A stretch of 64,000 nucleotides of DNA from Litorimonas sp051251645. GTDB lineage: Bacteria > Pseudomonadota > Alphaproteobacteria > Caulobacterales > Maricaulaceae. The stretch is taken from positions 248,001 through 312,000 of the forward strand of contig JBPOEY010000001.1 of the NCBI GenBank assembly GCA_051251645.1, read 5' to 3'. Each line of letters starts with the position of its first letter. Within the stretch, counting starts at the first letter, position 1. The notes below the pieces were generated by a model. That model saw only the letters and a list, made by a program, of their open reading frames with translations, ran no database searches and was not told the origin of the DNA. Of the stretch, positions 49,856-59,188 are shown piece after piece. Position numbers and translations under genes: made by a program.

Positions 49856-51517
49856 ATGACATACCCTCCGCAACACCCCACAGCACCGACACAGCCTGGC
49901 CAGCCTATGCCGCGACCAATGCCGATGCCTGCACCCACCCCGATGCCTGCGCCGGTACCGCGTTCGCCGATGGCCCCACAATCCATGCCACAACAGCCTA
50001 TGGCTCCACGGCCGATGGCGGCTCAGCCAGCAGGGGCCCAAGGTCAACCGCATCCGGGATATGCCCAACCCATGCCTGCCCCAGCTCCACAAGGGATGCC
50101 TTACGGCGCCCCGCATGGACACTCCCCTCAAGAGATGCCGCATCCTGGTCACGCCCCGGCCCCGCATTCTGATTATCCTGGCCTTGTGGAATCTAATCCA
50201 GCCCTCGCGACGCAGATTGAGACAACGGACCGTGAAGGTGGTGAGCGCGCTTTGCCGCAACTCTCCATTCACGCGTTTTGTGAGCGCAATGAGACAGCGA
50301 GCTGCGTCAATCAGATGACGCGCGACTGGCGCATGCGTCGTACGAATACAAAAATCTATATGGGCGGTCTGAACGCGGCGATTGAGTATTATCACAAAGA
50401 GAACACGCCGGGCCTTGTGATGATTGAATCCGGGTTGCGCGGCGAAGAGCTGTTCAGCCAATTGGAGACTCTGGCGTCTGTCTGCGATGAAGGCACACGC
50501 GTCGTCATCATTGGAGTTACCAATGATATCCGTCTTTATCGTCAGCTGATGGAAAAAGGTGTCTCGGACTATATTGTCCCGCCTTTGCATCCTCTCAACA
50601 TGATCCGCTCTTTAAGTGAGGTTTTTGCTGATCCCGATCGGCCTTTCACAGGCCGTGCCGTTGCTTTTTATGGCTCTAAGGGCGGTGTCGGGTCATCGAC
50701 CTTGGCGCATAATATGGCCTGGACCTTGTCTGAACGATTGATGCAAGAAACGGCTTTGATTGATCTTGATAGTAGTTGGGGCACAACAGCGCTCGACTTT
50801 GCATATGACAGTGCGTCTGGTCTCGAAGAAGCGCTCGCTGATGCTGACCGCCTTGACGATACATTGTTGGACCGCATCATGGTGCGCCATACCTCTCGCC
50901 TGTCAATTCTGCCGACGTCGAGCTCGCTTAACACGAAACCTGTAACAGACACGGCGGCCTATGAAGCCATCATCACAGCCGTGCGCTCAATTAGCCCGCT
51001 GGCTGTGTTGGATGTCCCGCATATTTGGAATGATTGGACGACCAATCTCCTCACAACTGTGGATGATGTGGTGATTACCACCATTCCTGACTTGGCTAAT
51101 TTGCGAAATACGAAAAATCTGATCGACTTCCTAAAGGCCCAGCGCCCCCATGATTCCGACCCGATTTTAATCCTCAACCAGACGGGCCGTTGCCGCACGA
51201 AAGATGATGAAATCAGTGTCGATAACTTCGCTGGCGCCGTCGGCTTGGAGCCATCGCTCGTGATCGGCTTTGATCCTGATACGTTCAGTCGGGCTTGCAA
51301 TGAAGGCAAGATGTTGCCGGAAATGAAAACTACGGACGCGTTGGTTCCCGGTCTCGACTATATCAGCCATCGTTTGCGGACGGGTCAATTTTCGGCACCG
51401 CCGGACATGGGTGGGTCACGTCTTAAGTTAGGACGAAAAGCCAAGGCGAATTCTAAGAGTGAATCCGGTGGAAAACCCAAATCGTTGATTGCGTCACTTC
51501 TGCGTAAGAAAGCGTAA
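49856..51517 (+). CDS. cpaE: Pilus localisation ATPase-like protein CpaE/TadZ
   Basis: A 553-residue protein. The first ~110 residues are Pro/Met/Gln-rich and low complexity; then an atypical receiver domain (about 130-250) and a MinD/ParA-like domain with a deviant Walker A, GSKGGVGSSTLAHNM, where the usual lysine before Ser/Thr is Ser. This is typical of CpaE, which places the pilus machine at the pole. A basic tail (RLKLGRKAKANSKSES) ends the protein. Confidence 0.92.
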   Translation: MTYPPQHPTAPTQPGQPMPRPMPMPAPTPMPAPVPRSPMAPQSMPQQPMAPRPMAAQPAGAQGQPHPGYAQPMPAPAPQGMPYGAPHGHSPQEMPHPGHAPAPHSDYPGLVESNPALATQIETTDREGGERALPQLSIHAFCERNETASCVNQMTRDWRMRRTNTKIYMGGLNAAIEYYHKENTPGLVMIESGLRGEELFSQLETLASVCDEGTRVVIIGVTNDIRLYRQLMEKGVSDYIVPPLHPLNMIRSLSEVFADPDRPFTGRAVAFYGSKGGVGSSTLAHNMAWTLSERLMQETALIDLDSSWGTTALDFAYDSASGLEEALADADRLDDTLLDRIMVRHTSRLSILPTSSSLNTKPVTDTAAYEAIITAVRSISPLAVLDVPHIWNDWTTNLLTTVDDVVITTIPDLANLRNTKNLIDFLKAQRPHDSDPILILNQTGRCRTKDDEISVDNFAGAVGLEPSLVIGFDPDTFSRACNEGKMLPEMKTTDALVPGLDYISHRLRTGQFSAPPDMGGSRLKLGRKAKANSKSESGGKPKSLIASLLRKKA

Positions 51518-51524
51518 GGTCACT

Positions 51525-52925
51525 ATGTTCGGTAAACGTTCAGAAATTGCGGCCGTAAAGTCAGCGGATGCAACCCCAAAACCTGCGCCTGAGGCCAAAA
51601 AAATTGACCCGGTTCCCGTTGCAACGATGGAAAAACGCGGCTCTGAACCGTCAGAGGAATATTACGAAACAAAGGCGACGATTTTCAACGCCTTGTTTGA
51701 AACGATTGATGTGTCGGCCTTGGCCGGGATGCAGCCTGATAAAGCGCGCGCTGAAATCCGGACGATCGTTGATGAAATCATCGCTATTCGGAATGTTCGT
51801 CTCTCGGTTGCCGAACAGACACAGCTGATCACAGAAATCTGTGATGATATTCTCGGCTATGGCCCTTTGGAGCCCTTGCTGGCTCGTGATGACATTGCCG
51901 ATATTATGGTCAATGGCGCCAAGCACGTCTTCATCGAAGCCAATGGTAAGATGCAAAAGACGAATGTTCGCTTCCGCGACAATACGCAGCTCATGAATAT
52001 TTGTCAGCGGATCGTGAGTCAGGTGGGCCGCCGGGTCGATGAGGCCTCGCCAATCTGTGACGCGCGTTTGCTGGACGGTTCCCGGGTCAACGTCATTGCG
52101 CCGCCTTTGTCGATCGATGGGCCGTCACTGACCATTCGGAAATTTAAGAAAGATAAGCTGACTTTGGCAGACTTGGTTGGCTTCCAATCGATTTCGCCGT
52201 CAGGGGCCAAGGTTCTTCAGATCATTGGCGCCTGTCAGTGTAATATCGTTATCTCTGGCGGTACGGGTTCAGGTAAAACGACCCTGCTTAACTGCCTCAC
52301 AGGTTTCATCCATCCGGATGAGCGCATTATCACCTGCGAAGATGCCGCCGAATTGCAACTGCAACAGCCGCATGTCGTGCGTCTTGAAACGCGCCCTCCA
52401 AACCTTGAAGGTAAGGGCAAGGTCACAATGGCCGATCTGGTAAAAAACTGTCTGCGGATGCGTCCGGAGCGGATCATTGTGGGTGAGGTCCGGGGACCGG
52501 AAGCCTTTGACCTTTTGCAGGCCATGAACACGGGTCACGATGGCTCTATGGGGACGCTCCACGCTAACAGCCCGCGTGAAGCCCTCTCGCGTTTGGAGTC
52601 TATGATCACAATGGGTGGCTTTTCGCTGCCTGCGAAAACAATCCGCGAAATGATCGTCGGCTCTGTCGATGTGATCGTCCAGGCCGCGCGTTTGCGTGAT
52701 GGTTCGCGCCGGATTACGCATATTACTGAGGTGATCGGGATGGAAGGCGACGTCATCGTGACGCAAGACCTGCTTAAATATGAGATGGACGGCGAAGACG
52801 CGGACGGCAATATTATCGGTAAGCACAGATCGACCGGAATTGCGCGTCCCGCATTCTGGGACCGTGCCCGCTATTTCAATCTTGAAAAAGACCTCGCCAT
52901 GGCCCTTGATGAGGCGGGCGGTTAA
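51525..52925 (+). CDS. cpaF: Tad pilus secretion ATPase CpaF/TadA
   Basis: A 466-residue hexameric ATPase that drives pilus extension and retraction. Walker A is SGGTGSGKTTLLNCLTGFI near residue 243, the Asp box CEDAAELQLQQPHVVRLETR follows, then Walker B VGEVRGPEAFDLLQAMNTGH. The N-terminal region has KIDPVPVATMEKRG and a helical domain. The ATG at 51525 leaves 7 nt after cpaE. Confidence 0.95.
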   Translation: MFGKRSEIAAVKSADATPKPAPEAKKIDPVPVATMEKRGSEPSEEYYETKATIFNALFETIDVSALAGMQPDKARAEIRTIVDEIIAIRNVRLSVAEQTQLITEICDDILGYGPLEPLLARDDIADIMVNGAKHVFIEANGKMQKTNVRFRDNTQLMNICQRIVSQVGRRVDEASPICDARLLDGSRVNVIAPPLSIDGPSLTIRKFKKDKLTLADLVGFQSISPSGAKVLQIIGACQCNIVISGGTGSGKTTLLNCLTGFIHPDERIITCEDAAELQLQQPHVVRLETRPPNLEGKGKVTMADLVKNCLRMRPERIIVGEVRGPEAFDLLQAMNTGHDGSMGTLHANSPREALSRLESMITMGGFSLPAKTIREMIVGSVDVIVQAARLRDGSRRITHITEVIGMEGDVIVTQDLLKYEMDGEDADGNIIGKHRSTGIARPAFWDRARYFNLEKDLAMALDEAGG

Positions 52926-53911
52926 TGGAACCCCAGATCACACTTGCCCTCGCTGGGGCCGGCGTTATTGGCATTATTGGCTATCTGCTGTTGAGCGGGT
53001 CATCCGGCTCGTCGAGCTCGGCCAGGGTGGCCTCCTATACAGGCAAAGATACGGTAGGGATGAAATTTCTCGAACGGTTTAAGTCTGAGGAAAAAGGGGA
53101 TCGTCGTAAACAGATCGAAGATTCCCTCAAAAAACTCGAAGAAAATCAAAAATCTAAGAAGAAAAAAGCGAAGTCTCTTGAGGCCAAGCTGTTGCAGGCC
53201 GACGTGTCTTTTACACGAAACCAGTTTATGATCGGGTCTGCCGTCCTTGGCGGAGTCGTCGCCTTGCTGATGTTGATTTTGGGCATGCCTTTACTGTTTA
53301 CGATGGGCGGAGCCTTCATCATGGGCTTTGGGTTTCCGCGGTTTATCCTGAATTTTTTGATTAAACGCCGACAGAAGAAGTTCGTATCCCACTTCGCCGA
53401 TGGGATGGATATTATTGTTCGGGGGGTTCGCACGGGGCTTCCGCTCGGTGACTGTTTGAAAATTATCGCGCATGAAAGTCCAGATCCATTAGGCGCTGAA
53501 TTCCGCCGTGTGGTCGAAGCGGAAGGATTGGGCGTTCCGATCGAGATTTGCTTGGAGCAAATGTATGAACGGATCCCAACATCTGAAGTGAACTTCTTCG
53601 CAACAGTCTTGAATATTCAGAAAACAACGGGTGGTAATTTGGGTGAGTCGTTATCCAACCTGTCCGCCGTGCTGCGGTCACGGAAAATTTTGGCGGAAAA
53701 AATCAAGGCGCTGTCGGCGGAAGCAAAAATGAGTGCGATTATTATCGGCTCGCTTCCAATCGTCGTGATGCTCCTGATCTCCATCATGTCACCGGATTAC
53801 ATGGATGAGTTGTACACGACCGAGCGCGGTCAGACCAACCTCATGATCGGGGCCGGGATGATGGTTATGGGGATTTGGATCATGCGTAAAATGATCGACT
53901 TCAAATATTAA
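52925..53911 (+). CDS. tadB: Tad inner-membrane platform protein TadB
   Basis: A 328-residue type II secretion F-domain protein: N-terminal helix (LALAGAGVIGIIGYLLL), a long charged cytoplasmic stretch, helices near 100-140, the F domain with GVRTGLPLGDCLKIIA, VEAEGLGVPIEICLEQM and NFFATVLNIQKTTGGNLGES, and C-terminal helices. Start and cpaF stop share one base (TAATG). Confidence 0.93.
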   Translation: MEPQITLALAGAGVIGIIGYLLLSGSSGSSSSARVASYTGKDTVGMKFLERFKSEEKGDRRKQIEDSLKKLEENQKSKKKKAKSLEAKLLQADVSFTRNQFMIGSAVLGGVVALLMLILGMPLLFTMGGAFIMGFGFPRFILNFLIKRRQKKFVSHFADGMDIIVRGVRTGLPLGDCLKIIAHESPDPLGAEFRRVVEAEGLGVPIEICLEQMYERIPTSEVNFFATVLNIQKTTGGNLGESLSNLSAVLRSRKILAEKIKALSAEAKMSAIIIGSLPIVVMLLISIMSPDYMDELYTTERGQTNLMIGAGMMVMGIWIMRKMIDFKY

Positions 53912-53923
53912 AGGGCTGAGCAC

Positions 53924-54886
53924 ATGACCGAAGGCGTCCTCACGATCCTGACGAATGTCGGTTACTTAGTAATCTGCATCTTACTGGCTCTTACCGCATA
54001 TATGATTGTTGCGCCTTTGCTTGAAGGCGACAAATTGAAGAAGCGGATGGCATCCGTCTCGACACAGCGCGAGGCCTTGAAGGGTGCGCGTATGAAGCGG
54101 ATTGATAATTCACGGACGCTTCGGAATACGGATAAAACCCTTGCTCAGCGGCTCGTCGACCGATTCAGTCTTGAGCGTTTGCTCGAAGCGACGGATCTGA
54201 AGGATAAATTGGCTCAGGCCGGCCTGCGAGGGCAGGGTCCAATTTATAAGTTCTATTTTTTCCGTCTGGTGTTGCCATGCGTCTTAGGCACATTTGGTCT
54301 TTTATTCCTGATCATACTTAACACACCGGGTTGGTCGATCTTACAACGGATCGCCGCGACATTAACGCTGACGCTGTTGGGTTATTATTTGCCGGGCATT
54401 TTTGTGAAAAACGCAGCCAATAAACGCCTGGCCTCAATCATGTCGGTTTTTCCGGACGCGCTTGATCTTCTTTTGATTTGTGTTGAATCTGGGATGTCGG
54501 TCGAATTAGCCTTTGGGCGTGTTGCCGATGAGCTGGCTGAGAACTCTGTTGAACTCGCCGAAGAATTCCATCTTACGACGGCCGAGCTCTCTTACCTGTC
54601 GTCACGTCGCGTCGCTTATGAGAACCTCGCACGTCGGAACAACCATATCGGTATTCGGTCCGTCGCGACCGCCCTGATTCAGGCTGAACGTTACGGGACC
54701 CCGTTAGGGGATAGCTTGCGGACGATGGCCAAGGAAAATAGACAAATGCGGATGATGGCTGCTGAGAAAAAAGCGGCCTCATTACCGGCCAAGTTGACGG
54801 TCCCGATGATCCTCTTTTTCTTGCCTGTTCTGTTTATTGTAATCCTGACACCGGCCGCGATGCGCCTCGCCGGGGCCATGTCCTAA
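53924..54886 (+). CDS. tadC: Tad inner-membrane platform protein TadC
   Basis: A 320-residue type II secretion F-domain partner of TadB. It has an N-terminal helix, a paired helix block (about 107-150), the F domain with FPDALDLLLICVESGMSVEL, AEEFHLTTAELSYLSSRR and RYGTPLGDSLRTMAKENRQMR, and a C-terminal helix (MILFFLPVLFIVILTPAAM). It starts 12 nt after tadB and ends the plus-strand tad series. Confidence 0.93.
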   Translation: MTEGVLTILTNVGYLVICILLALTAYMIVAPLLEGDKLKKRMASVSTQREALKGARMKRIDNSRTLRNTDKTLAQRLVDRFSLERLLEATDLKDKLAQAGLRGQGPIYKFYFFRLVLPCVLGTFGLLFLIILNTPGWSILQRIAATLTLTLLGYYLPGIFVKNAANKRLASIMSVFPDALDLLLICVESGMSVELAFGRVADELAENSVELAEEFHLTTAELSYLSSRRVAYENLARRNNHIGIRSVATALIQAERYGTPLGDSLRTMAKENRQMRMMAAEKKAASLPAKLTVPMILFFLPVLFIVILTPAAMRLAGAMS

Positions 54887-54910
54887 GCGAGCCTATTGCC
54901 TCTCTCACAT

Positions 54911-54942
54911 AAAAAAGCCCGGCTCTAAGGCCGGGCTTTTTA
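54911..54942. terminator. Bidirectional terminator between tadC and the TPR gene
   Basis: An 8-bp stem (AGCCCGGC / GCCGGGCT) with A6 on one side and T5 on the other, between convergent genes. Confidence 0.92.
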
Positions 54943-54961
54943 TTGCCGATGTCATGCGAGG

Positions 54962-56344
54962 TTAGCGTCGCCGCCGCGCGGGTAGACGTCCTTGTTGCGA
55001 GTTTTCAGTCGCTCCAGACGTTTGTGTGCCAGATGTTTGTGGGTAGGCTTGTTGCGGATATCCGGGTTGTGCGCGCGTTCCATAGGGTTGCGGCTGTCGT
55101 TGTGATGTTTGGATCGCGGGGCCAACCACATAGGGTTGCGTCTGGCTGCCTGTCTGCCCCTGCGGCGTGACAGCACCAGGTTGCAGTGATTGACGGATAT
55201 TGCTCAGAACGGACTGTTGTTCGGACGTCATCTGTGAATTTCCATAGGCAGGGCTGCGCGAGGGTATGGGCTGGGTGTTGCCATATTGCCCACTGGTCTG
55301 AGCCGTTTGCCGGGCGGCTTGCGACGAAGAGGTATAAGTTTGCCCATTGGGCGCCGTTGTTGATAGCCGAGTTGCGGGTATGCCGCCCATCTGCGCATTA
55401 TAGCTGCCATGCGAAGCAGGCCCCTGAGTGGTGTATCCTTTGTCTTCGTAGCCCTGCAGGCTCTTGTAATTTTGGGTTTGCGGCGGTTGTGACTGATAAC
55501 CTTGTGGTGGAACACTTTGGGCGGGAATGCCGCTCGACAATTGAGCGGGAGTTCCACGCGGAGTCAGCGCCGGCACAGGCGCTGCCGGTAATCGTCGATC
55601 CCCTCTGCTCAAGCCTGCGAGCCGCAATTCGCGCTCAGCCTCTTCTGTGCGACCTTGAAGTTGTAAGACCATCGCGAGGTTCTCGCGTGCGCTTCCGCCA
55701 GCCCCAGGCATATCGGCGGCGCGTCGAAGCCACATTTCGGCCGAGCGAAGGTCTCCTGACAGGGCGTAATTAAGGCCAAGGTTGGTCAATACATTTGGAT
55801 CATTCGGCGTGATCCGCAAGGCGCGGTCATAGTTCTGACGGGCTGCCTCATATTCTTCCATTTGGTCGAGGGCCGCGCCTTTGAGTGACCACAGGCGGCC
55901 GTAACCCTGTGTCACGCGCAAACCTTGATCAAGGACAGGAATAGCATCGAGGGCGCGTTGGTCGGCAATCAAGCCGGCGGCATGTTCGGCCAGCAAATAG
56001 GGGTCGCGGGGATGGATTGTGCGAGAGGTCTGCGTGATTTCGACGGCGCGCCCCGGATTGCCAAGCTTTCGCACAGACGCCGCAAGCTTAAGCGTCGCTT
56101 CCAAATCTGTCGGGTTAAGATCATATTCGTGTGACCAAAACGCGGCCTGCGCGAACAGTTCCTGTGTTTCGATATTGTCGCGCATTTCCCGTGTGGCAGG
56201 CATATATTGATCGACGGAAACCTGTTGTTTGACGGCGGCTTCTTGTGGTGTGATTCCGCCCGCATAGGCGCAGGCTGACAAGAGCAAGGGTGTGCCGAGC
56301 AGGAGCGTTGTTCTTAAGAGAGGTCGGGAACTGTGTTGCGCCAT
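54962..56344 (-). CDS. tadD: TadD-like TPR lipoprotein with a long disordered tail
   Basis: A 460-residue lipoprotein (MAQHSSRPLLRTTLLLGTPL with lipobox LLLSAC). Residues about 65-245 contain five or so tetratricopeptide repeats, such as YEAARQNYDRALRITPNDPN and VLTNLGLNYALSGDLRSAE. The remaining ~200 residues are Gln/Ser/Thr/Pro/Gly-rich and end RLPARRRR. TadD supports assembly of the Tad machine; the tail is much longer than in typical family members. Convergent with tadC. Confidence 0.83.
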   Translation of the reverse strand: MAQHSSRPLLRTTLLLGTPLLLSACAYAGGITPQEAAVKQQVSVDQYMPATREMRDNIETQELFAQAAFWSHEYDLNPTDLEATLKLAASVRKLGNPGRAVEITQTSRTIHPRDPYLLAEHAAGLIADQRALDAIPVLDQGLRVTQGYGRLWSLKGAALDQMEEYEAARQNYDRALRITPNDPNVLTNLGLNYALSGDLRSAEMWLRRAADMPGAGGSARENLAMVLQLQGRTEEAERELRLAGLSRGDRRLPAAPVPALTPRGTPAQLSSGIPAQSVPPQGYQSQPPQTQNYKSLQGYEDKGYTTQGPASHGSYNAQMGGIPATRLSTTAPNGQTYTSSSQAARQTAQTSGQYGNTQPIPSRSPAYGNSQMTSEQQSVLSNIRQSLQPGAVTPQGQTGSQTQPYVVGPAIQTSQRQPQPYGTRAQPGYPQQAYPQTSGTQTSGATENSQQGRLPARRRR

Positions 56345-56530
56345 TATGTCCTCGCGAACGTCTGAGCTTGGGCGGGCCGCAATCGGTCAGCCGATTGAGA
56401 ATACGCCGGATTTCGTTAACAATCGTAAAGAGCTAGAGTTAACGGGAGCTTTACACCCATGATATGAGTATCAATGTAAAGAGGGTCGGCGATATCCGCC
56501 GATCTAGCCTAGCCATGAGTTTTTGCAATC

Positions 56531-57967
56531 ATGACACGATCCCCTGCGACGACCCGTTTGAACAATGTCCCGAATGGTGACCCGATTGTTCCTATCCATG
56601 TCCTCCGCCCTGAAAGTTGGGAAGCGCTGAGTAAAGACTTGCCACCAGTCCAAGCTAAATTCGCCCATGCTAATGGATTTACGGCTGACGCCGGGCAAAG
56701 TGTCATGTTGCCAAGTGACACCGGGGCTGTTGCAGTTGTTCTAATGGGCTGTGGTGATCAGGCGACGGATTACGACCGAGAAATGCGCCTCGGTCAATTG
56801 TCATCGGGCCTGACAGGCGGCTATTATGAGCTGTCGAGCAAGCCTGACGACTGGTCAGATCGATTGGCCGCCATTGGTTGGGGGCTCGGAACCTATCGCT
56901 TTACCCGTTATTTAAAAGAGACGCCAGCAACGCCCGTTTTAGTTCTGAGCGATGATATGGATGCGGGACATGTTCGCGACGCGATTGATGCGACAGCGCT
57001 GGGGCGTGACCTGATCAACACGCCCGCCGGTGATATGGGGCCGATTGCGCTGCATGAGGCCGCAGAAACGCTCGCCGAAAAATACGAGGCAACGACGTCG
57101 GCTATCATTGGCGAGGACTTGATTGCGCAAAACTATCCCATGATTCACGCGGTCGGGCGAGCCGCACATGAGGCGCCGCGCCTCGTCGAGTTGGAATGGG
57201 GGGATCCGTCTCATCCGCGATTGGCCATTATCGGCAAAGGCATCACCTTTGATACAGGGGGCGTGAATATGAAAAGCGCCGCGGGCGCTCGGTTGATGAA
57301 AAAGGATATGGGCGGCGCGGCGCACGCGTTGGCCTTGTCGGCTATGATTATGGCAGCGCGGTTGCCCGTTCGACTTCACTGCTTGCTGGCGATTGCTGAA
57401 AATGCTGTCAGCGCTAATGCTTACCGCCCAGGCGATGTTCTGTCATCTCGCGCTGGGCTGACGGTTGAGATTGATAATACTGACGCTGAAGGACGACTGG
57501 TCCTTGGTGATGCGCTTGCCAAAGCAACAGAATCCGATCCGGTACTCATGATCGATTTTGCGACCCTTACAGGCGCAGCGCGTGTCGCGCTTGGGCCGCA
57601 ACTGCCACCGTTCTTTACCAATCGCCCGCATTTGCATGACGCGGTTGCGCGCCATGGGTCGATGGAGCTGGATCCGGTCTGGCCGATGCCGCTGTGGCAG
57701 CCTTATCATGCGATGTTGAGCTCCCCGATTGCGGATATGAAGAATGCGGGCGGGTCTTTCGCCGGCGCGGTCACGGCGGCGTTATTTCTAGAGCGGTTCG
57801 TTGATAAGCGTCCGTGGATGCATTTCGATGTTTATGGCTGGAATCCCAGCACACGTCCGGGCCATCCTAAAGGGGCCGATATGTATGCGATCCGCGGGTT
57901 ATTCTCGTGGCTGGCTTCAGGCGGTTTGAGCACGCCGATGGACGGGGCGACGGGTCAGTCGTTTTAA
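56531..57967 (+). CDS. pepA: Leucyl aminopeptidase family protein (M17)
   Basis: A 478-residue dizinc aminopeptidase. Metal and catalytic motifs: GKGITFDTGGVNMKSAAGA, KKDMGGAAHALAL, and the signature IDNTDAEGRLVLGDAL near residue 315. The C-terminal GWNPSTRPGHPKGADM is typical of the alphaproteobacterial subgroup often named leucyl aminopeptidase next to a C40 peptidase. Its end overlaps the convergent acyltransferase by 51 nt. Confidence 0.93.
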   Translation: MTRSPATTRLNNVPNGDPIVPIHVLRPESWEALSKDLPPVQAKFAHANGFTADAGQSVMLPSDTGAVAVVLMGCGDQATDYDREMRLGQLSSGLTGGYYELSSKPDDWSDRLAAIGWGLGTYRFTRYLKETPATPVLVLSDDMDAGHVRDAIDATALGRDLINTPAGDMGPIALHEAAETLAEKYEATTSAIIGEDLIAQNYPMIHAVGRAAHEAPRLVELEWGDPSHPRLAIIGKGITFDTGGVNMKSAAGARLMKKDMGGAAHALALSAMIMAARLPVRLHCLLAIAENAVSANAYRPGDVLSSRAGLTVEIDNTDAEGRLVLGDALAKATESDPVLMIDFATLTGAARVALGPQLPPFFTNRPHLHDAVARHGSMELDPVWPMPLWQPYHAMLSSPIADMKNAGGSFAGAVTAALFLERFVDKRPWMHFDVYGWNPSTRPGHPKGADMYAIRGLFSWLASGGLSTPMDGATGQSF

Positions 57968-59002
57968 GGCCCAAAAGAGCGCAGCCAAGGCAAATGCTGT
58001 GCTTAGGGTCGCGCCGATAAGTGCAGGGACAGTGATGGTGGGAAAGACCGCCAGTATTACCTGTGCCGTCGGCCAAACACCTAAAAAGAACGGTAGGACA
58101 AGGTTGGGCCAATTCTTGAGCAGGTTTTGTGGACTGTGAAGCAGCGTCATTGCCAAAGCGCTCCAGCCGACCATGGCAATAATTTCGATCGTATAAGACC
58201 AGCGAAAGCTATAGTAATGAATGGATGCTGCGCCGAGGGCAAAGGCGGCGATGAGTGACCATCCGCGAGCGCTCGTCGGGAGTCTGTCCTTCCAACCATA
58301 AGCGGCGATCCCAAGCAGAAACGGATATGCGAGGCGGAGTCCGGGGATGACCGGAAAAAGAAACTCAGAGCCGGTTTGGTCTGTCCACGCATTGACGCTA
58401 ATATGGGCGCAGACTGTCAAGACAAAGAACGCCAAATACCAAAGCCGATGACGAAGGCCGAGCTTATAGGCGAACAGCAAGCCGATAAAGGCAAGCGCAC
58501 CCCACTGCAGCGACCAGATCGCCCCTTGCAACAAGCAGGCATAGAGTGCGTCGTCCAGCGCCCCGGGCATAAGTTGTCCCGGATCAATCAAGGACACAGT
58601 TGTTAAAAAGTAGAGCGAAAGCTGCGCGGTGTCTTTCACAATCGGGGCATCAGGATCACATAAAAGTGGATAAAGAACGGCCACGACAATAAGCGTATAG
58701 AGCGCGAGCCAAGGCACGGTGCGTTTGGCGCGTGATAGAATAAAGGCTTTTGCGCTGCGTCCTTGCGACAGGCTACGCCACGCCAACCAACCCGAGAGAA
58801 AGAACAGAACTTGCAGGCCGAAAAGGCTGGGGTCATAGCCAAAAATGTTGAGCCATTCGAGGGATTGCGGTCCGACAGCCATCGTTGATGCGTACCCCAA
58901 GCCAATGAAGCCGACGATAATCAGTCGGACAGCATTGAGTCGCGCGAGAACTGCGGCGTCCGCCGGGGTGTTTCTTGGCATTTCAAGAGTAAAATCGGAC
59001 AT
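57917..59002 (-). CDS. Membrane acyltransferase family protein (acyltransferase 3-like)
   Basis: About 361 residues with ten or so hydrophobic helices and the layout of an acyltransferase_3/OpgC-like integral enzyme: FLSGWLAWRSLSQGRSAKAFILSRAKRTVPWLALY near residues 70-105, the Arg-rich loop typical of the family. It would acylate a cell-surface polysaccharide or similar. The ATG at 59002 (MSDFTLEMPRNT) is preferred over 59101. The C terminus is very basic (KRLTRRPVHRRAQ). Confidence 0.75.
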   Translation of the reverse strand: MSDFTLEMPRNTPADAAVLARLNAVRLIIVGFIGLGYASTMAVGPQSLEWLNIFGYDPSLFGLQVLFFLSGWLAWRSLSQGRSAKAFILSRAKRTVPWLALYTLIVVAVLYPLLCDPDAPIVKDTAQLSLYFLTTVSLIDPGQLMPGALDDALYACLLQGAIWSLQWGALAFIGLLFAYKLGLRHRLWYLAFFVLTVCAHISVNAWTDQTGSEFLFPVIPGLRLAYPFLLGIAAYGWKDRLPTSARGWSLIAAFALGAASIHYYSFRWSYTIEIIAMVGWSALAMTLLHSPQNLLKNWPNLVLPFFLGVWPTAQVILAVFPTITVPALIGATLSTAFALAALFWALKRLTRRPVHRRAQTA

Positions 59003-59070
59003 AAGCCTTCGCCAAATGGACACACTCGAAAACCTTAGCTGGTACGTCTTAAAAAAGTTTTCAGGCTTTT

Positions 59071-59172
59071 GAATCACTTGACTGATTCGAACCCTTGGCA
59101 AGCCCGGCTTGTGCTTGACCGACGAATCCTTGCTGTGCGAGTCCCTATCTAAGCGAGTGATTCAGGCGAATC
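59071..59172. promoter_or_regulatory. Cluster of six GANTC (CcrM) sites
   Basis: GANTC occurs at 59071, 59084, 59124, 59139, 59159 and 59168, six times in 102 bp, between divergent genes. A direct repeat CGAATCCTTG occurs at 59123 and 59167. GANTC is the target of the cell-cycle methyltransferase CcrM in alphaproteobacteria. Confidence 0.7.
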
Positions 59173-59188
59173 CTTGGGAGGGGAATTG

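Noticed and set aside
59071..59105. GATTCGAACC, resembling the T-loop of a minus-strand tRNA
   Set aside because: The flanking bases do not form a T-stem, and no acceptor or anticodon arm can be built. It is part of the GANTC cluster.
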